64,000 bases of DNA from Diadophis punctatus similis (Eukaryota > Chordata > Lepidosauria > Squamata > Dipsadidae), in assembly GCA_023053685.1 (NCBI GenBank), contig JALIGW010000014.1, positions 20,074,308 to 20,138,307 of the forward strand, written 5' to 3'. Positions 11,051 through 21,199 of this stretch are shown here, piece after piece. The translations under genes were made by a program, and so were the position numbers. Below the pieces are notes generated by a model, which searched no databases, was not told the origin of the DNA, and was given only the letters and a program-made list of their open reading frames with translations. The first letter of the stretch is position 1, and each line of letters opens with the position of its first letter.

Positions 11051-11498
11051 TACTTCCTGTTCTTGGCAAAACCGGTCCATAGCAAACAACTGCTTTGCTT
11101 AATGACCATGGCATTTACTTAACTGTGGTGGTCACTTTATGTCATATTTGCTTAACAACTGCTGCAAAAAAGATAATAAAATAGGGTCGATCATGTGGGT
11201 GACCCTTTTTACAACTGACACGACTTACTACCATAATCGGCAGGCTCCATTATGGTCATAATTTGAGGACTACCTCTATAAAAACTCAAGTAAATCAGCT
11301 CCTGTGATAAAGCATGGTGGAATAATCTCAAAGTTCATCTTAATCTTCAAACACTCAATAATTGTTGTGCAATTAATTCTCATTCTTTCTCTCTATGCGA
11401 TGCAAAACCTTCTATCATATTGGGCACTTTATACTGTTTGTACTGGGTATTCCATATACTGCATTCACTCCACACTCCATATTTAGCACCCCATCACG

Positions 11499-12405
11499 GA
11501 ACATAGAATAACAGAGTTGGAAGGGACCTTAAGTAAAGGTAAAGGTTCCCCTCGCACATATGTGCTAGTCGTTCCTGACTCTAGGGGGCGGTGCTCATCT
11601 CCATTTCAAAGTCAAAGAGTCAGCGCTGTCCAAAGACATCTCCGTGGCCATGTGGCCGGCATGACTAAATGTCCAAGGAGCACGGAACACTGTTACCTTC
11701 CCACCAAAGTGGTCCCTATTTTTCTACTTGCATGTTTACACGCTTTCGAACTGCTAGGTTGGCAGAAGCTGGGACAAGTAACAGGAGCTCACTCCGTTAC
11801 GGGGCGCTAGGGATTCGAACCGCCGAACTGCTGACCTTTCTGATCGACAAGCTCAGCGTTTTAGCTGCTGAGCCACCGCGGGACCTTAGAGGTCTTCCAA
11901 TCCAACTACCTGCTGAAGCAGGAAACCCTACACCATTTTAGACATATGGTTGTCCAGTCTCTTCTTAAAAGCCTCCAAGTGATAAAGCACCACAACTTCT
12001 AAAGGCAAGTCGTTCCACTGGTTAATTGTTCTCACTGTCAGGAATTTTCTCCTTAGTTCTAGGTTGCTTATCTCCTTGGTTAGTTTCCATCCATTCTTTC
12101 TTGTCCTGCCTTCTGGTGCTTTGGAGGATAAGTTAACCCCCTCTTCTCTGTGGCAGCCCCTCAAGTATTGGAAGACTGCTATCATATCTCCCCTAGTCCT
12201 TCTTTTCAGTAGATTAGACATACCCAGTTCCTGCAACCGTTCATTATGTTCCTTTTAGCCTCCAGCCCCCTAATCATCCTTGTTGCTCTTTTCTGCACTC
12301 TCTCCAGAGTCGCAACATTTTTTTATACAGTATTGTGGTGATCAAAATAGATGCAATATTTCAAGCATGGTCTTACTAAGGCCACACTTGGAACTATCAT
12401 TCTTG
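11499..12405 (-). mobile_element. CR1-like LINE fragment containing a SINE
   Basis: On plus the text is the reverse complement of a CR1 3' end (ATAACAGAGTTGGAAGGGACC). The minus frame 11928-12236 reads LLKRRTRGDMIAVFQYL, SSKAPEGRTRKNGW and LELRRKFLTVRTINQWN, the CR1 ORF2 C terminus. A 348-bp SINE splits it near its 3' end. Confidence 0.8.
11532..11879 (-). mobile_element. Sauria-type SINE with (ACCTTT)n tail
   Basis: On the minus strand a tRNA-like head holds box A (GGCTCAGCAGCTAAAACG) and box B (GGTTCGAATCCC). The 3' end at the left reads GGAACCTTTACCTTTACT, the tail of Bov-B-mobilised Sauria SINEs. A 9-bp target duplication GGGACCTTA flanks it exactly (11523-11531 and 11880-11888). It is a clean insertion into CR1. 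Confidence 0.85.
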
Positions 12406-12754
12406 ACCTTCTTTCTTTGTGATGTATTACACACTTTTCTTCAGTGTGTTCCACTTATTTTTATGTTTTCTTAATGTGCCCAAATCTTACATCCATATAA
12501 CAAAACAAGCAGAAGACACTCTCAAGCCCAGTCGTTCGTTCCCTTCGTTCCCACCTTTGACACAGCAGTTTCTTTCCCATACATAATAGTTCAGATGCTC
12601 CTTCCAACTTTTTACATCAAATCACATCATGACTTTTAAGACCACCCACTCAGCTTTTGACTGAGCCCACTTCATAGAACATAGACTCACAGGGCTGGAA
12701 GGGACCTCAAAGGTCTTTTAGTCCTTATAGCATCCCGGTCAAATGGTTGTCCAA
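12406..12754. other. Repeat-like stretch, mostly unassigned
   Basis: 12406-12670 shows no assignable element. 12675-12750 is a short minus-strand CR1 3' remnant (CACAGGGCTGGAAGGGACC). No coding exon was seen. Confidence 0.4.
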
Positions 12755-12905
12755 TCGCTGAAGAACACCATATGGGGTTCCCCACTAGCCAACTTGCTCA
12801 GACCGAAGAAGCTACCTGGATAAGCAGAGAAACGTTTCGAACCAGCAAGAAAAGAAGTCCAGTTGCGGTAACTCAACTTCCGGACAGGTTGAAAATTACT
12901 CATCA
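12755..12905 (+). mobile_element. Penelope-like fragment with hammerhead-like core
   Basis: Contains CCGAAGA (12803-12809), a hairpin-forming GCTACC...GCAGA block and GAAACGTTTC (from 12829). The core differs from CUGANGA only at the second position (U to C), which should abolish cleavage. The sequence downstream (AAGTCCAGTTGC) matches the fragments at 7980 and 51920. Confidence 0.45.
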
Positions 12906-13014
12906 GTTGCTCTTCTCCAACCCCTACCAGACGTCACCTTTAACTAGCCATGTAAAAGAGATCTTTTAAACCACAGATGCAAGGATCAAACTGGGCTGGG
13001 TTTTTTCCCCTGGG

Positions 13015-13180
13015 ATATTTTTTTTCTTATTTATAAGATTTATAAGGCCACCAACTCAACTAGTGTAACTTTGGGCGGCATACAGCATGAAAACAAACAA
13101 TAAATCAAAGAAAAAAACCCATATAAAGTAACAATAAACAATACAATATATAAATACTGTATACTGCATATTAAATGGCA
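13015..13180 (-). mobile_element. LINE 3'-end remnant
   Basis: TTTATAAGATTTATAAGGCCACC...GGGCGGCATACAGCATGAA resembles the reversed 3' end of the L2/CR1 group LINEs of this window, without coding sequence. Confidence 0.4.
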
Positions 13181-13249
13181 ACCAAGGACATAAGAAAATA
13201 ACCACAAGGAGACTTGCACTCCACAGGTCCACGGTTGCTCAACCCACTA

Positions 13250-13655
13250 CAGGTGGGTTGACTTACAACCGTTGACTTACAACCGTTCACTTAGCGACTG
13301 TTTAAAGTTATGATGGACCCCTCCCCCCAAAAGGTATTTAAAATCCAATTTTGAGGTTACAATGGCCATACCACAGTTATGGGCTTGCATTTTGAGTGCT
13401 TGGCAACCAACTCATTTTTATTGCCATTTGCAGCATCCTGCAGGCACATGACTGCAATTTTCAATGTTTTTGTTGATTTCCAGGATTTACTTTCAGTTTC
13501 TGATCAAAAACACCCATTGGTTATAATGAATTCGCTTAATGACTGCAGTGTTCCCTCAATGACCACCACAAAAAGTGTTGTAAAGTCGGGTCAATGACCG
13601 CAATGATAGTAATTCCTGGCTCAAATATGGTTATAAATTGAGGACTTCTAATTAG
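13250..13655. mobile_element. MITE family C copy
   Basis: GTTGACTTACAACCGTTCACTTAGCGACTGTTTAAAG at the left and GGTTATAAATTGAGGAC at the right match the split copy at 9473-11282. Non-coding. Confidence 0.55.
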
Positions 13656-14554
13656 CTTTGGAGTCTAATCCAGACAGAGCCCTTAATCGAAATCCAGTCA
13701 ATCATTCCTGTTCTGACATTTCATTTTATTTTATCCAAGATCCTTCTTCCAATTACTCCCATTGTCACCAAATGCTGCTAAAGCTTCAGCATAAGCACAA
13801 GAACTTTCAACTTTGCCTCTTTTAAGAAGAAATCTGGCCAAACTAAAAGCACTGGACCATTTAACTTCATCAGAGCTAGCTCTCCCAAGAAAATGGGATT
13901 TAAACTGCCACTCAGATTTTTAAGCCTCACCAATCCAATACTTTTTGCTCTTATGTACAGTAATGAGTAATGAACCAAAGTCTGACTACAATGCAACTTC
14001 ACAGCTCCTACGGATTGGTTGCCTGTTCCTGGAGACCAGGAGCCTTTTCTGCAATCTTTGCATCTCCCACTAGCCAGGATTGCTAAAAACTAACCATCGA
14101 GTTGTGTTAGGATCTTGCTTGCAAGAACTGTCCTGTAACTTTTCTCAGTGCAAGGGAAAAAAAGACCTAGGTGCTAGCCAAGAGACGGAGGGCAGCTGTT
14201 GCAACCAAACTCCTAACACAGGTTTCCTGGCTCTATTTTTAAAATATGCATGTGTCTGTATTCCAGCTCACTAATAAACCATCTCCCCATCCTGCCCTAC
14301 TTCCCCCATCTGGCATTTTTCAGGAGCGTCACAAGATTTATCTCTGAGTAATGAGAGCCACAAAGTCAGACTCTACATTTCCGGACACTGTTCTTACAAA
14401 AAGGGAAATAAATTACTGACTTTCCTGCAAGTTCCTTTTCACCAAAAGGAAAAAGATTGGATGAGTTTAGAAATACTGGGTTCTTTCCATTTTCTCAATC
14501 TAGGGAAATGGGAGGGAGCAATAATAGAAGGAAATGGATCTGGGGTAGGTAAGC
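13656..14554. other. Intronic stretch without recognised feature
   Basis: Unique-looking sequence with only short, motif-free open frames. It lies inside the inferred MTMR8 intron 1. Confidence 0.5.
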
Positions 14555-14889
14555 TTTCAATGCTGGAAGGATACTTTGATTCCCACAATGGACAAATGGC
14601 TCCAAAAATTGATGGAGTTAGCAGAGATGGCTAAATTGACTGCTTTGATTAAAGAAAATACAATTACTTTTGTTTCTCCTTGGAAATCGATTTGGGATTT
14701 TGCACTTGAGATGAAAAAAATGAATCTTTGATTTTGGGTTTTGCTGATTAGATAGATTTGTTGTTGTAAAAATGGCTAGTATATATTATTATGTAAAAGT
14801 AAAAAGTTGAGGTTGTATGTTATTACCTTATTCTACTGAGCCAAAAGGAATTGGAAGTCAATGCTTTTTTACTTTTTCCCTTTACCCCA
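14555..14889 (+). mobile_element. L1 ORF2 C-terminus and 3'UTR remnant
   Basis: A plus frame reads KWLQKLMELAEMAKLTALI and FVSPWKSIWDFALEMKK, a typical end of reptilian L1 ORF2. AT-rich 3'UTR text follows (GTTGTTGTAAAAATGGCTAG, ACCTTATTCTACTGAGCC), homologous to 23215-23375 plus 31395-31620. Confidence 0.65.
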
Positions 14890-14964
14890 TACAGAATAAC
14901 AGAGTTGGAAGGGACCTTGGAGGTTTTCTAGTCCAGCCCCCTGCTCCAGCAGGAAACCCTATAC

Positions 14965-15389
14965 CAGTGATGGCGAACCTATGGCACGGGTGCCACAGGT
15001 GGCACGCGGAGCCATATCTGCCGGCACGCGAGCCGTTGCCCTAGCTCAGCTCCTGCGCGCATGTGCGTGCCCACCAGCTAATTTTTGGCTCATGCGGAGG
15101 CTCTGGGAGGGTGATTTCGGCCTCTGGAGGACCTCCAGGGTGGCAGGGAGAACGTTTTCACCCTCCCCAAGCTCCAAGAAAGCCTCTGGAGCCTGGGGAG
15201 GGCAAAAAACAGGCCTACCGGGCCCACTGGAAGTCGAAAAATGGGGGAGTGGGGGGGGTCGCACACGCATGCGCAGGGGGGTGGGGCGAGTGGGGAACTT
15301 TGAATTATTGGTGTGGGCACACACGCACGTACGATAGCGTGCGTGCGCGCTATTTCGGCACCCGAGGAAAAAAAGGTTCGCCATCACTG
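14965..15389 (+). mobile_element. hAT MITE (CAGTGATGGCGAACC type)
   Basis: Perfect inverted ends CAGTGATGGCGAACC and GGTTCGCCATCACTG, with an exact 8-bp duplication CCCTATAC (14957-14964 and 15390-15397). The inside is GC-rich with GGCACGCGGAGCC and many CpG. A second copy occupies the equivalent CR1 site at 18317-18701. No transposase. Confidence 0.9.
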
Positions 15390-15426
15390 CCCTATACCAT
15401 TCAGGACAAATGGTTGTCTAATCTAA

Positions 15427-15671
15427 TAAGAGCCGAGGTGGCGCAGCGGTTAGAGTGGGGTACTGCAGGCCACTTTAGCTGACTGTGATTCGCAGGTCAG
15501 CGGTTCAAATCTCACCGGCTCAAGGTTGACTCAGCCTTCCATCCTTCCGAGGTAGGTAAAATGAGGACCCAGATTGTTGGGGGCAATGTAAATATACATT
15601 GCTTACTGGTGTAAACCGCTTAGAGAGTGCTTGCACTGTGAGGCGGTATATAAACGTCACTAATAAATAAT
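15427..15671 (+). mobile_element. tRNA-derived SINE
   Basis: GAGCCGAGGTGGCGCAGCGG head, box B GGTTCAAATCTC, central TTGACTCAGCCTTCCATCC, tail hairpin AACCGCTTAGAGAG...GAGGCGGTATATAAA and a TAATAAATAA end. TAATCT occurs on both sides and may be the target duplication. Confidence 0.85.
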
Positions 15672-15929
15672 CTCTTCTTCAAAACCTCCAGTGATGGAGC
15701 ACCCACAACTTCTGGAGGCAAGTCGTTCCACTGGTTAATTGTTCTGTTAGGAAATTTCTCCTTGGTTGTAGGTTGCTTATCTCCTTAATTACCGTATTTT
15801 TCGGAGTATAAGACACACCTTTTTAACTGAAAAAAGAGGGTCAAAAACTGGGTGCGTCCTATACTCCGAATGTTGCATCAGACATACATGGGGGAGGGGG
15901 AGGGAGTTGGTGCAATGGTGGCAATGGCA

Positions 15930-16510
15930 GCAATTGCACCAACGGCGGCAATGGCGGGTGACAGACAGCTGATTGGCGGTATTCCGGTGCTGGCCGCCAC
16001 TGCCACCCGAAGCGAGCCGCCGCCGCCGCCGCTACTGCCCAAAATCCCCCTGCTGCCGTTGCTGTCTGAAACCTGCCGCCTGAAGAGCCGCTGCTGCCCT
16101 TGCTGGCCACCGCCACTGCCCAAAGCGAGCCGCCACCACCACCACCGCCCAACCCCGCCGCCTCTGAAGCCTGCCGCCATTACTGGCCGCCGCTGCCCGA
16201 AGCGAGCCTCCGCCGCCCGAAGCGAGCTGCCGCCACCACCGCCGCTGCTGCCTGAAGCCTGCTGCTGTTGCTGGCTGCTGCCGCCGCCGAAAGCGAGTCG
16301 CTGCTGCCTGAAGCGAGCCGCCGCCGCCTGAAAACCCCCCCCGCCGCCGTTGCTGCCTGAAGCCTGCCGCCGTCGCTGGCTGCCGTCGCCGCTGAAAGTG
16401 AGTCGCCGCTGCCTGAAGCGAGCCGCCGCTGCCGCCTGAAATCCCTCCGCCGTTGCTGAAGCCTGCTTCCGAGGCACCTGAGGAGCCTCCGCCGCTGTTG
16501 CTGCCCGAAG
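15930..16510. repeat. GCC/GCT triplet-rich block
   Basis: Imperfect repeats of a unit like GCTGCCTGAAGCGAGCCGCC. Low stop-codon density opens long frames on both strands (for example 15852-16331 plus, 16032-16736 minus) made of Ala, Ser, Gly, Gln or Pro runs. These frames look like composition artefacts, not genes. Confidence 0.8.
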
Positions 16511-16559
16511 CGAGCCACTGACAGGTTAGAACTTTTTTTAATGATTTTTTTAAAAGGTT

Positions 16560-16757
16560 GCCAAGTGGAGGAGGAATTCTGGGAGTTGAAGTCCACAAGT
16601 TTGAAGACCCTTGCAAAAGTCTTGCAAAGTCTTGCAAAGTCTTAAAGCTTAAAGAAGCTTTAAGACTTGTGGACTTCAACTCCCATTCCTGAGCTAGCAT
16701 GACTGGAGGAGGAATTCTGGGAGTTGAAGTCCACAAGTCTTAAAGCTGTCAAGTTTG
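16560..16757. mobile_element. Palindromic hAT-like MITE, rearranged
   Basis: Contains GAATTCTGGGAGTTGAAGTC, its reverse complement GACTTGTGGACTTCAACTCC, and a second forward arm at 16707-16740. This is the palindrome family of 8137-8252 and 46145-46288, here with an internal duplication and CTTGCAAAGT repeats. Confidence 0.6.
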
Positions 16758-17028
16758 AAGTTTAGGGTGTGTGTGTGTGCGTATGAATGTATGAACATGG
16801 TTTCAGCTAAAGTGCTCTGCATTGTTATAAAGGAAACATTATTGTTCTTTCTTGCAGAAAAATGTCAAAGCCAAAAAGTGTAAAAAGTGTACATGGTTGT
16901 AAAAAGTGTTCTGCTATACTGGTATTTTATTAAATAATATATTACTATACCATTTAGTTCAGAATACTTTTTTCCTTGTTTTCCTCCTCTAAAATCTAGG
17001 TGCGTCCTATACTCCGAAAAATACGTTA

Positions 17029-17718
17029 GTTTTCTTCTTTCGCTTTTCCTTCCTTATTTTCATTTTTCTTTGTATTTCTATATTTTATATTTTACAGTTT
17101 TCTTGAAACCATAAACTTTCAGTGCACCTGAAAAATCCAAGTCCCCCAAGCTGCGAAGTGCCACTGGAACAATTTGGAAAGCAACCTTCTCATTATGAAC
17201 TGCATCTAAAATAGGTAGGAAGTGCAAATGTACATGCTTTTGGATCCTTTGGAGGGCCTGCTGCTTCCAAACACCCCTGAAAATAAGACTACGGCCTCAT
17301 AAAATAAACCAATTATCTTCGCTATCCTTTCAGGCACTTAAAAAACTTCACCAGAGACGGTTCTAGGAGTTACCCAGCTTCCCAGCAGCACATTTAATGG
17401 GAAAAATTGTATTGCTAGAAACACTCTCTGGGTAACTGATTTGGCCAGCTGCTCAAGGCAATAATCTGGATGGGTAAAAATAATCTTCTTTTCAGAGAAT
17501 AAAACACAGATATAGCAGGCAAGCAGAGAGGTTTGCAAAGGAATTTTAATACCTTGGTTATAATTAGAGCACAAAAGGATGCACTCTGCACGTGCTCCTA
17601 AAGCCCTCTAAGGATCTTGCACATTCTAGTACTCATTTGAATTGAAAATCACACCCTACAGATACAAAGGCTCTAGCCTGATAGAACAGAGCAAAAGGCT
17701 GGTGGAAATGGGGACAAG
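17029..17718. other. Intronic stretch; unidentified open frame on minus
   Basis: Mostly unassigned. On minus, a frame that opens after a possible acceptor (TCTTATTTTCAG) at about 17280 stays open for about 60 codons to about 17080 (includes ILDAVHNEKVAFQIVPVAL). No homologue is recognised and it does not fit an MTMR8 exon. Confidence 0.35.
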
Positions 17719-18110
17719 TATAGGTAGTCCTCACCTTACAACCACAACTGAGCCCAAAATTTATGTTAAGTGATAAATATGTTAAGTGAGTTTTGCCCCA
17801 TTTTATGACTTTTCTCACCACATTTGTTAAGTGAATCACTGCAGTTCTTAAATTAGTAACATGGTTGCTAAATGAATCTGGTTTCCCCATTGACTTTGAT
17901 TATCAGAAGGTCACAAAAGAGGATCACATGACTCCAGGACACTGCAACTGTCATAATTGTGAGTCAGTTGCCAAGCATCCAAATTGAAATCACATGACCA
18001 TGGGGATGCTATAACAATTATAAGTGTGAAAAATGGTCATAAGTCACTTTTTTCAGTGCTGTTGTAACTTTGAACAGTCACTCAATGAACTGTTGTAAGT
18101 CGACTCAACT
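17719..18110 (+). mobile_element. MITE family B copy
   Basis: Starts AGGTAGTCCTCACCTTACAACC and carries the family body (TTAAGTGAATCACTGCAG, GGATCACATGACTCC). The right end is altered at TGTTGTAAGTCGACTC. Confidence 0.65.
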
Positions 18111-18242
18111 TATGATCACAATTGGGATCAGAATTTCCACTGATCAGCAAGGCAGTTGTCAAGCAAATCATGCCCACTTTTACAACCTTTTCCCCCTCAG
18201 TTGTGAAAAGAATTATTGAAGCTATTGAGCAAATCATAGTAA

Positions 18243-18716
18243 CAGAATAACAGAGTTGGAAGGGACCTTGTGTGGTCTTCTAGTCCAACCCCTTGCTCAA
18301 GCAGGAGACTCTATACCAGTGATGGCGAACCTATGGCACATGTGCCACAAGTGGCACGCGGAGCCATATCTGAGAGAACGCAAGGCGTTGCCCTATGTCA
18401 GCTCCAGCGTGCATGCGCACGCTGGCCAGCTGATTTTTGGCCTTCTTTTCGGCCGTTCTTGCTCTCCCCAGGCTTCAGGAGGCTTTCCTTGAACCCTGGG
18501 GACGGGGAAAAATGACCCAATGGGCCTACAAGCCGGAGGCTTCAGTGAGGACTGTGCACAAGCGAGGGGCAGCACGGGGGGTTGTGCGCATGCGTGGGGG
18601 GGGGGAAGGCATAGCATTATGGGTGTGGGCACACGCACGCACGCTATCACGGGCACGCGCACCCTTTTGGCACCCGAGCCAAAAAAGGTTCGCCATCACT
18701 GCTCTATACCATTCCA
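18243..18716 (-). mobile_element. CR1 3'-end fragment split by hAT MITE
   Basis: AACAGAGTTGGAAGGGACC at 18247, broken at CTCTATAC, resumes at 18702 (CTCTATACCATTCC) and ends within a few bases. Confidence 0.7.
18317..18701 (+). mobile_element. hAT MITE (CAGTGATGGCGAACC type), second copy
   Basis: Same inverted ends as the 14965 copy. Exact 8-bp duplication CTCTATAC (18309-18316 and 18702-18709). The interior is shared (GGCACGCGGAGCCATATCTG) but diverged and 40 bp shorter. Confidence 0.9.
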
Positions 18717-18779
18717 GTAGTTGTAGTTCCAGCAGTAGTAGTTGTTAACCAAATCACTGCAGTATGTATGTATGTATGT

Positions 18780-19028
18780 ATGTAGTTAAACAAAACAATT
18801 GTGAATCAAGTTGTTGTTAAGCAAATTCAGCTTCTTCCATTGATCCTGAGGTACTGCAACCATGATAAATACAAGCCGGTTGCCTACCGCCAAAATTTTA
18901 ATCACATGACCATGGAGATGCTGTGACCATTGTAAGTGTGAGGACTGGTTGTAAATCAATTTTTTCAGTGCCATTGTAACTTTGTACAGTTGCTAAACGA
19001 ATGCCTGTAAGTCAAGGACTATCTGTAA
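18780..19028 (+). mobile_element. MITE family B partial copy
   Basis: Right half of the family, ending GTAAGTCAAGGACTATCTGTA, with the GACCATGGAGATGCTGTGACC body motif. The left part merges with TGTA repeats at 18763-18784. Confidence 0.6.
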
Positions 19029-20177
19029 GATGATTGTTTAACCGCAGATCAGAACATACAACGCAGCATAAAATAGAGTAACAGTAAAACAGTAAGATTG
19101 TAAGATAAAGTAATAAGAAGAATGGTAGATGCAAAAAGGTTACTGAGAGATAAAGCCAAAGCTACAACTAAGAAATTAAGTATTTCTAAGTTTAAATGGG
19201 AGACAAGTTGAAACTTAGGATTTGGGAAGAAAAGGAATGGAATCACAATTGTGGAGAAGCCATGCTCGTGTTTGCCTTGGCACCTCTTTTCAACAATAAA
19301 GCCAGATGTAACCAAAGAAAATGTACTCTACACATGTTCAGAGGACTCTTGATCCTGTGATGTGAAATGTACCCTTTTTCCCAGTGTCCAACATCCAGAT
19401 CCCCATCTACTTTGGATGGTTCTTTTAGCACCACACACTCACTGCCAATTAGAAGAACCAATTTGTTTCATTTAACCAGAGCTCCCAAGTCCACAAACCC
19501 ACTGAGACGAGTGTGTGTTTGAGGGGGTTGTGAGAACAGAGGCTAAAAATCAGGGCCAGGACAGGCTGGCCAGATCTCAAAGGGAAGGGACCCACTTCCT
19601 TTTCCCACCAGCTTGGAAGCAACCAGCCCTGAAAACAGCGACATTAACAACTGGGTGTTTTCCAACCCTTTTCCAACTGGGTGCCCTCCGGAGATGCTGG
19701 ACTGGCATACCCATCATCCCCACCCAACTCAACGCCCATCCAACTCAAGCTGGTGGTCCTGCCTTTGGACACATCATCAGTTTTATCTGCTGTGCTGGCA
19801 CTGCCGGCTTCAGCCCTGGGATGGGGTGTGTGTGTGTGTCTCCAAATGCCAGTCCACTATCACAATGTGGCCATTGTTTTTACTTTGGTTGGCTTGAATA
19901 AAAATAAATTACAAAACACCTTATTATAATTATTATTCTATTTTTATCCTTTTCCATTAATATATACAGTACTATATCTCATATACATTTAAATGTTTTA
20001 TAAATGTATAATTGTATAAACAAACATATTTAAACATAAATAACATTTTATAAAATATCATAAATGTATACTATATACAAATATATGCACTATTTATACG
20101 AAATTATTTATACCCATGCATAATATAAATATGTAATGAAAAAATAAATCATTATACAAATGATAGAACAAAAAAGA
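19029..20177. other. Intronic stretch without recognised gene
   Basis: AT-rich and unassigned. 19680-19740 (GGTGCCCTCCGGAGATGCTGG...CCCATCATCCCC) resembles a small interspersed repeat. Open frames at 19515-19929 have no motifs. Confidence 0.4.
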
Positions 20178-20420
20178 GCCGAGGTGGCACAGCGGTTAGA
20201 GTGTAGTACTGCAGGCCACTTTAGCTGACTGTGATCCGCAGGTCAGCGGTTCAAATCTCACCAGCTCAAGGTTGACTCAGCCTTCCATCCTTCCGAGGTA
20301 GGTAAAATGAGGACCCAGATTGTTGGGGGCAATATAAAATATATACATTGCTTACTGGTGTAAACCGCTTAGAGAGTGCTTGCAGTATGAGGCGGTATAT
20401 AAGTCTCACTAATAAATAAT
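20178..20420 (+). mobile_element. tRNA-derived SINE
   Basis: GAGCCGAGGTGGCACAGCGG head, box B GGTTCAAATCTC, the shared central domain, hairpin tail and a TAATAAATAA end. It is close to the 15427 copy. Confidence 0.85.
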
Positions 20421-20639
20421 AAAATAAATGTATGTATGTGTATATATATGTAAAATAAAAATAAATACATCAATACATATCTGTATAAATAACTCAAGGT
20501 GGCTCCTCCTATTCCTCCAAAACAACCCTGTGAGGTAGACTGGCCTTCATTCAGCACTGCAAGAGGGGCAGCTCTATAAACTGATCTAATTAGTGGCAAC
20601 CCTGCTCAGCCATGCTCCCGTTGTTGCATTCACACAACC

Positions 20640-21170
20640 CTGGGCGCTCCTTCCTCGGCGCGTGACACGTGTGCGGCGAGCTCAGAGTGCCACAAAACGC
20701 GTGTCGTCTGTCAGCCCCACGTGGGAAGCCCCCTCAGGTTCCCCAAGGGGCTGACCCCTCGCCCAGCCGGTCGGGCTAGCTTCCCGTCTCCCCCTCGGGC
20801 GAACCCAGCCCCGCGGAGCACGTGGGAACGCAGCCCGCGGGGACGCCGAGCCCCGGGGAGGTCTCGGGACAGCGGGCAGGCGCTCTGCACATGCCCAGAG
20901 ACCCCCTCCACAGGTCGGGGGGGGCAAATGTCACCCCCTCCTCCCGCCTCACCTTGGGCGTCGTGATATACTCCATCGCCGAAGCCGCCGGCCTCTTCCA
21001 CGTCCGGATCCCGCGAAGCCTCGCGAGATGTCGCGGAGGAGGCGCTTCGTCCGCCATCTTGCGTGAGGGCAGCTGCCCTTCCCCAGCGGTGCGCTGGCAC
21101 CGGCCGGCACTTGGAGTTCTTGCCCGCCTCCTTCCGGAGGGACCCCCGAACTGCACTCCTTCCATAATCC
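20640..21170 (-). promoter_or_regulatory. MTMR8: CpG-island promoter of MTMR8
   Basis: A sharp GC- and CpG-rich block around the MTMR8 first exon in otherwise AT-rich sequence. On minus, CAAGATGGCGG (21061-21051) matches a YY1 site, and CTCGCGAGA (21020-21028) is nine of ten bases of the TCTCGCGAGA element common at TATA-less housekeeping promoters. No TATA box is seen. Confidence 0.7.
20953..21057 (-). CDS. MTMR8: MTMR8 coding exon 1
   Basis: The minus frame from ATG at 21057 gives 35 codons ending MEYITTPK, with the donor CCCAAG|GTGAGG right after 20953. Phase is 0, matching the exon at 5538, so the joined product begins MEYITTPK-VENVK. Family members of the 6/7/8 group start with Met, an acidic residue, then a short stretch ending PK or TK. 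The likely start is thus the inner ATG (20976-20974, context GGCGATGG). The outer ATG is in frame and lies in the YY1-like motif, so it may be 5'UTR or a 27-residue extension. No signal peptide is expected; the protein is cytosolic. Confidence 0.75.
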
Positions 21171-21199
21171 GCTGTGGAAATGCATTGGGCGGGCGGGGG

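Larger units (their letters stand above)
9473..11282. mobile_element. MITE family C copy split by a TIR element
   Basis: The left part (GGTAGTCCTTGACTTATGACC, 9473-9689) and the right part (11053-11282, ending AATTTGAGGACTACCTCTA) are the two ends of a TIR MITE related to family B but with another body (TTAGCGACTGTTCAAAC). The gap is a TA-flanked element. A second copy of family C lies at 13250-13655. Confidence 0.6.
14890..15787 (-). mobile_element. CR1-like fragment split by a hAT MITE and a SINE
   Basis: CR1 3'-end text appears at 14893-14964 (AACAGAGTTGGAAGGGACC), at 15390-15425 and again from about 15672 (TCTCTTCTTCAAAACCTCC). Between them sit a 425-bp hAT MITE and a tRNA-derived SINE. 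Confidence 0.75.
15792..17026 (+). mobile_element. TIR element (CCGTATTTTTCG type) with GC-triplet core
   Basis: Left end CCGTATTTTTCGGAGTATAA, right end TATACTCCGAAAAATACG, TA at both flanks (15790-15791, 17027-17028). A second internal copy of the end motif (GTGCGTCCTATACTCCGAA) sits near 15850. The interior carries a long GCC/GCT-rich block (about 15930-16510) and a palindromic hAT-like MITE (16560-16757). Confidence 0.75.

Noticed and set aside
15852..16736. Long Ala/Ser/Gly-rich frames on both strands
   Set aside because: They arise from stop-poor GC triplets and overlap each other in several frames; no start, splice or domain support.
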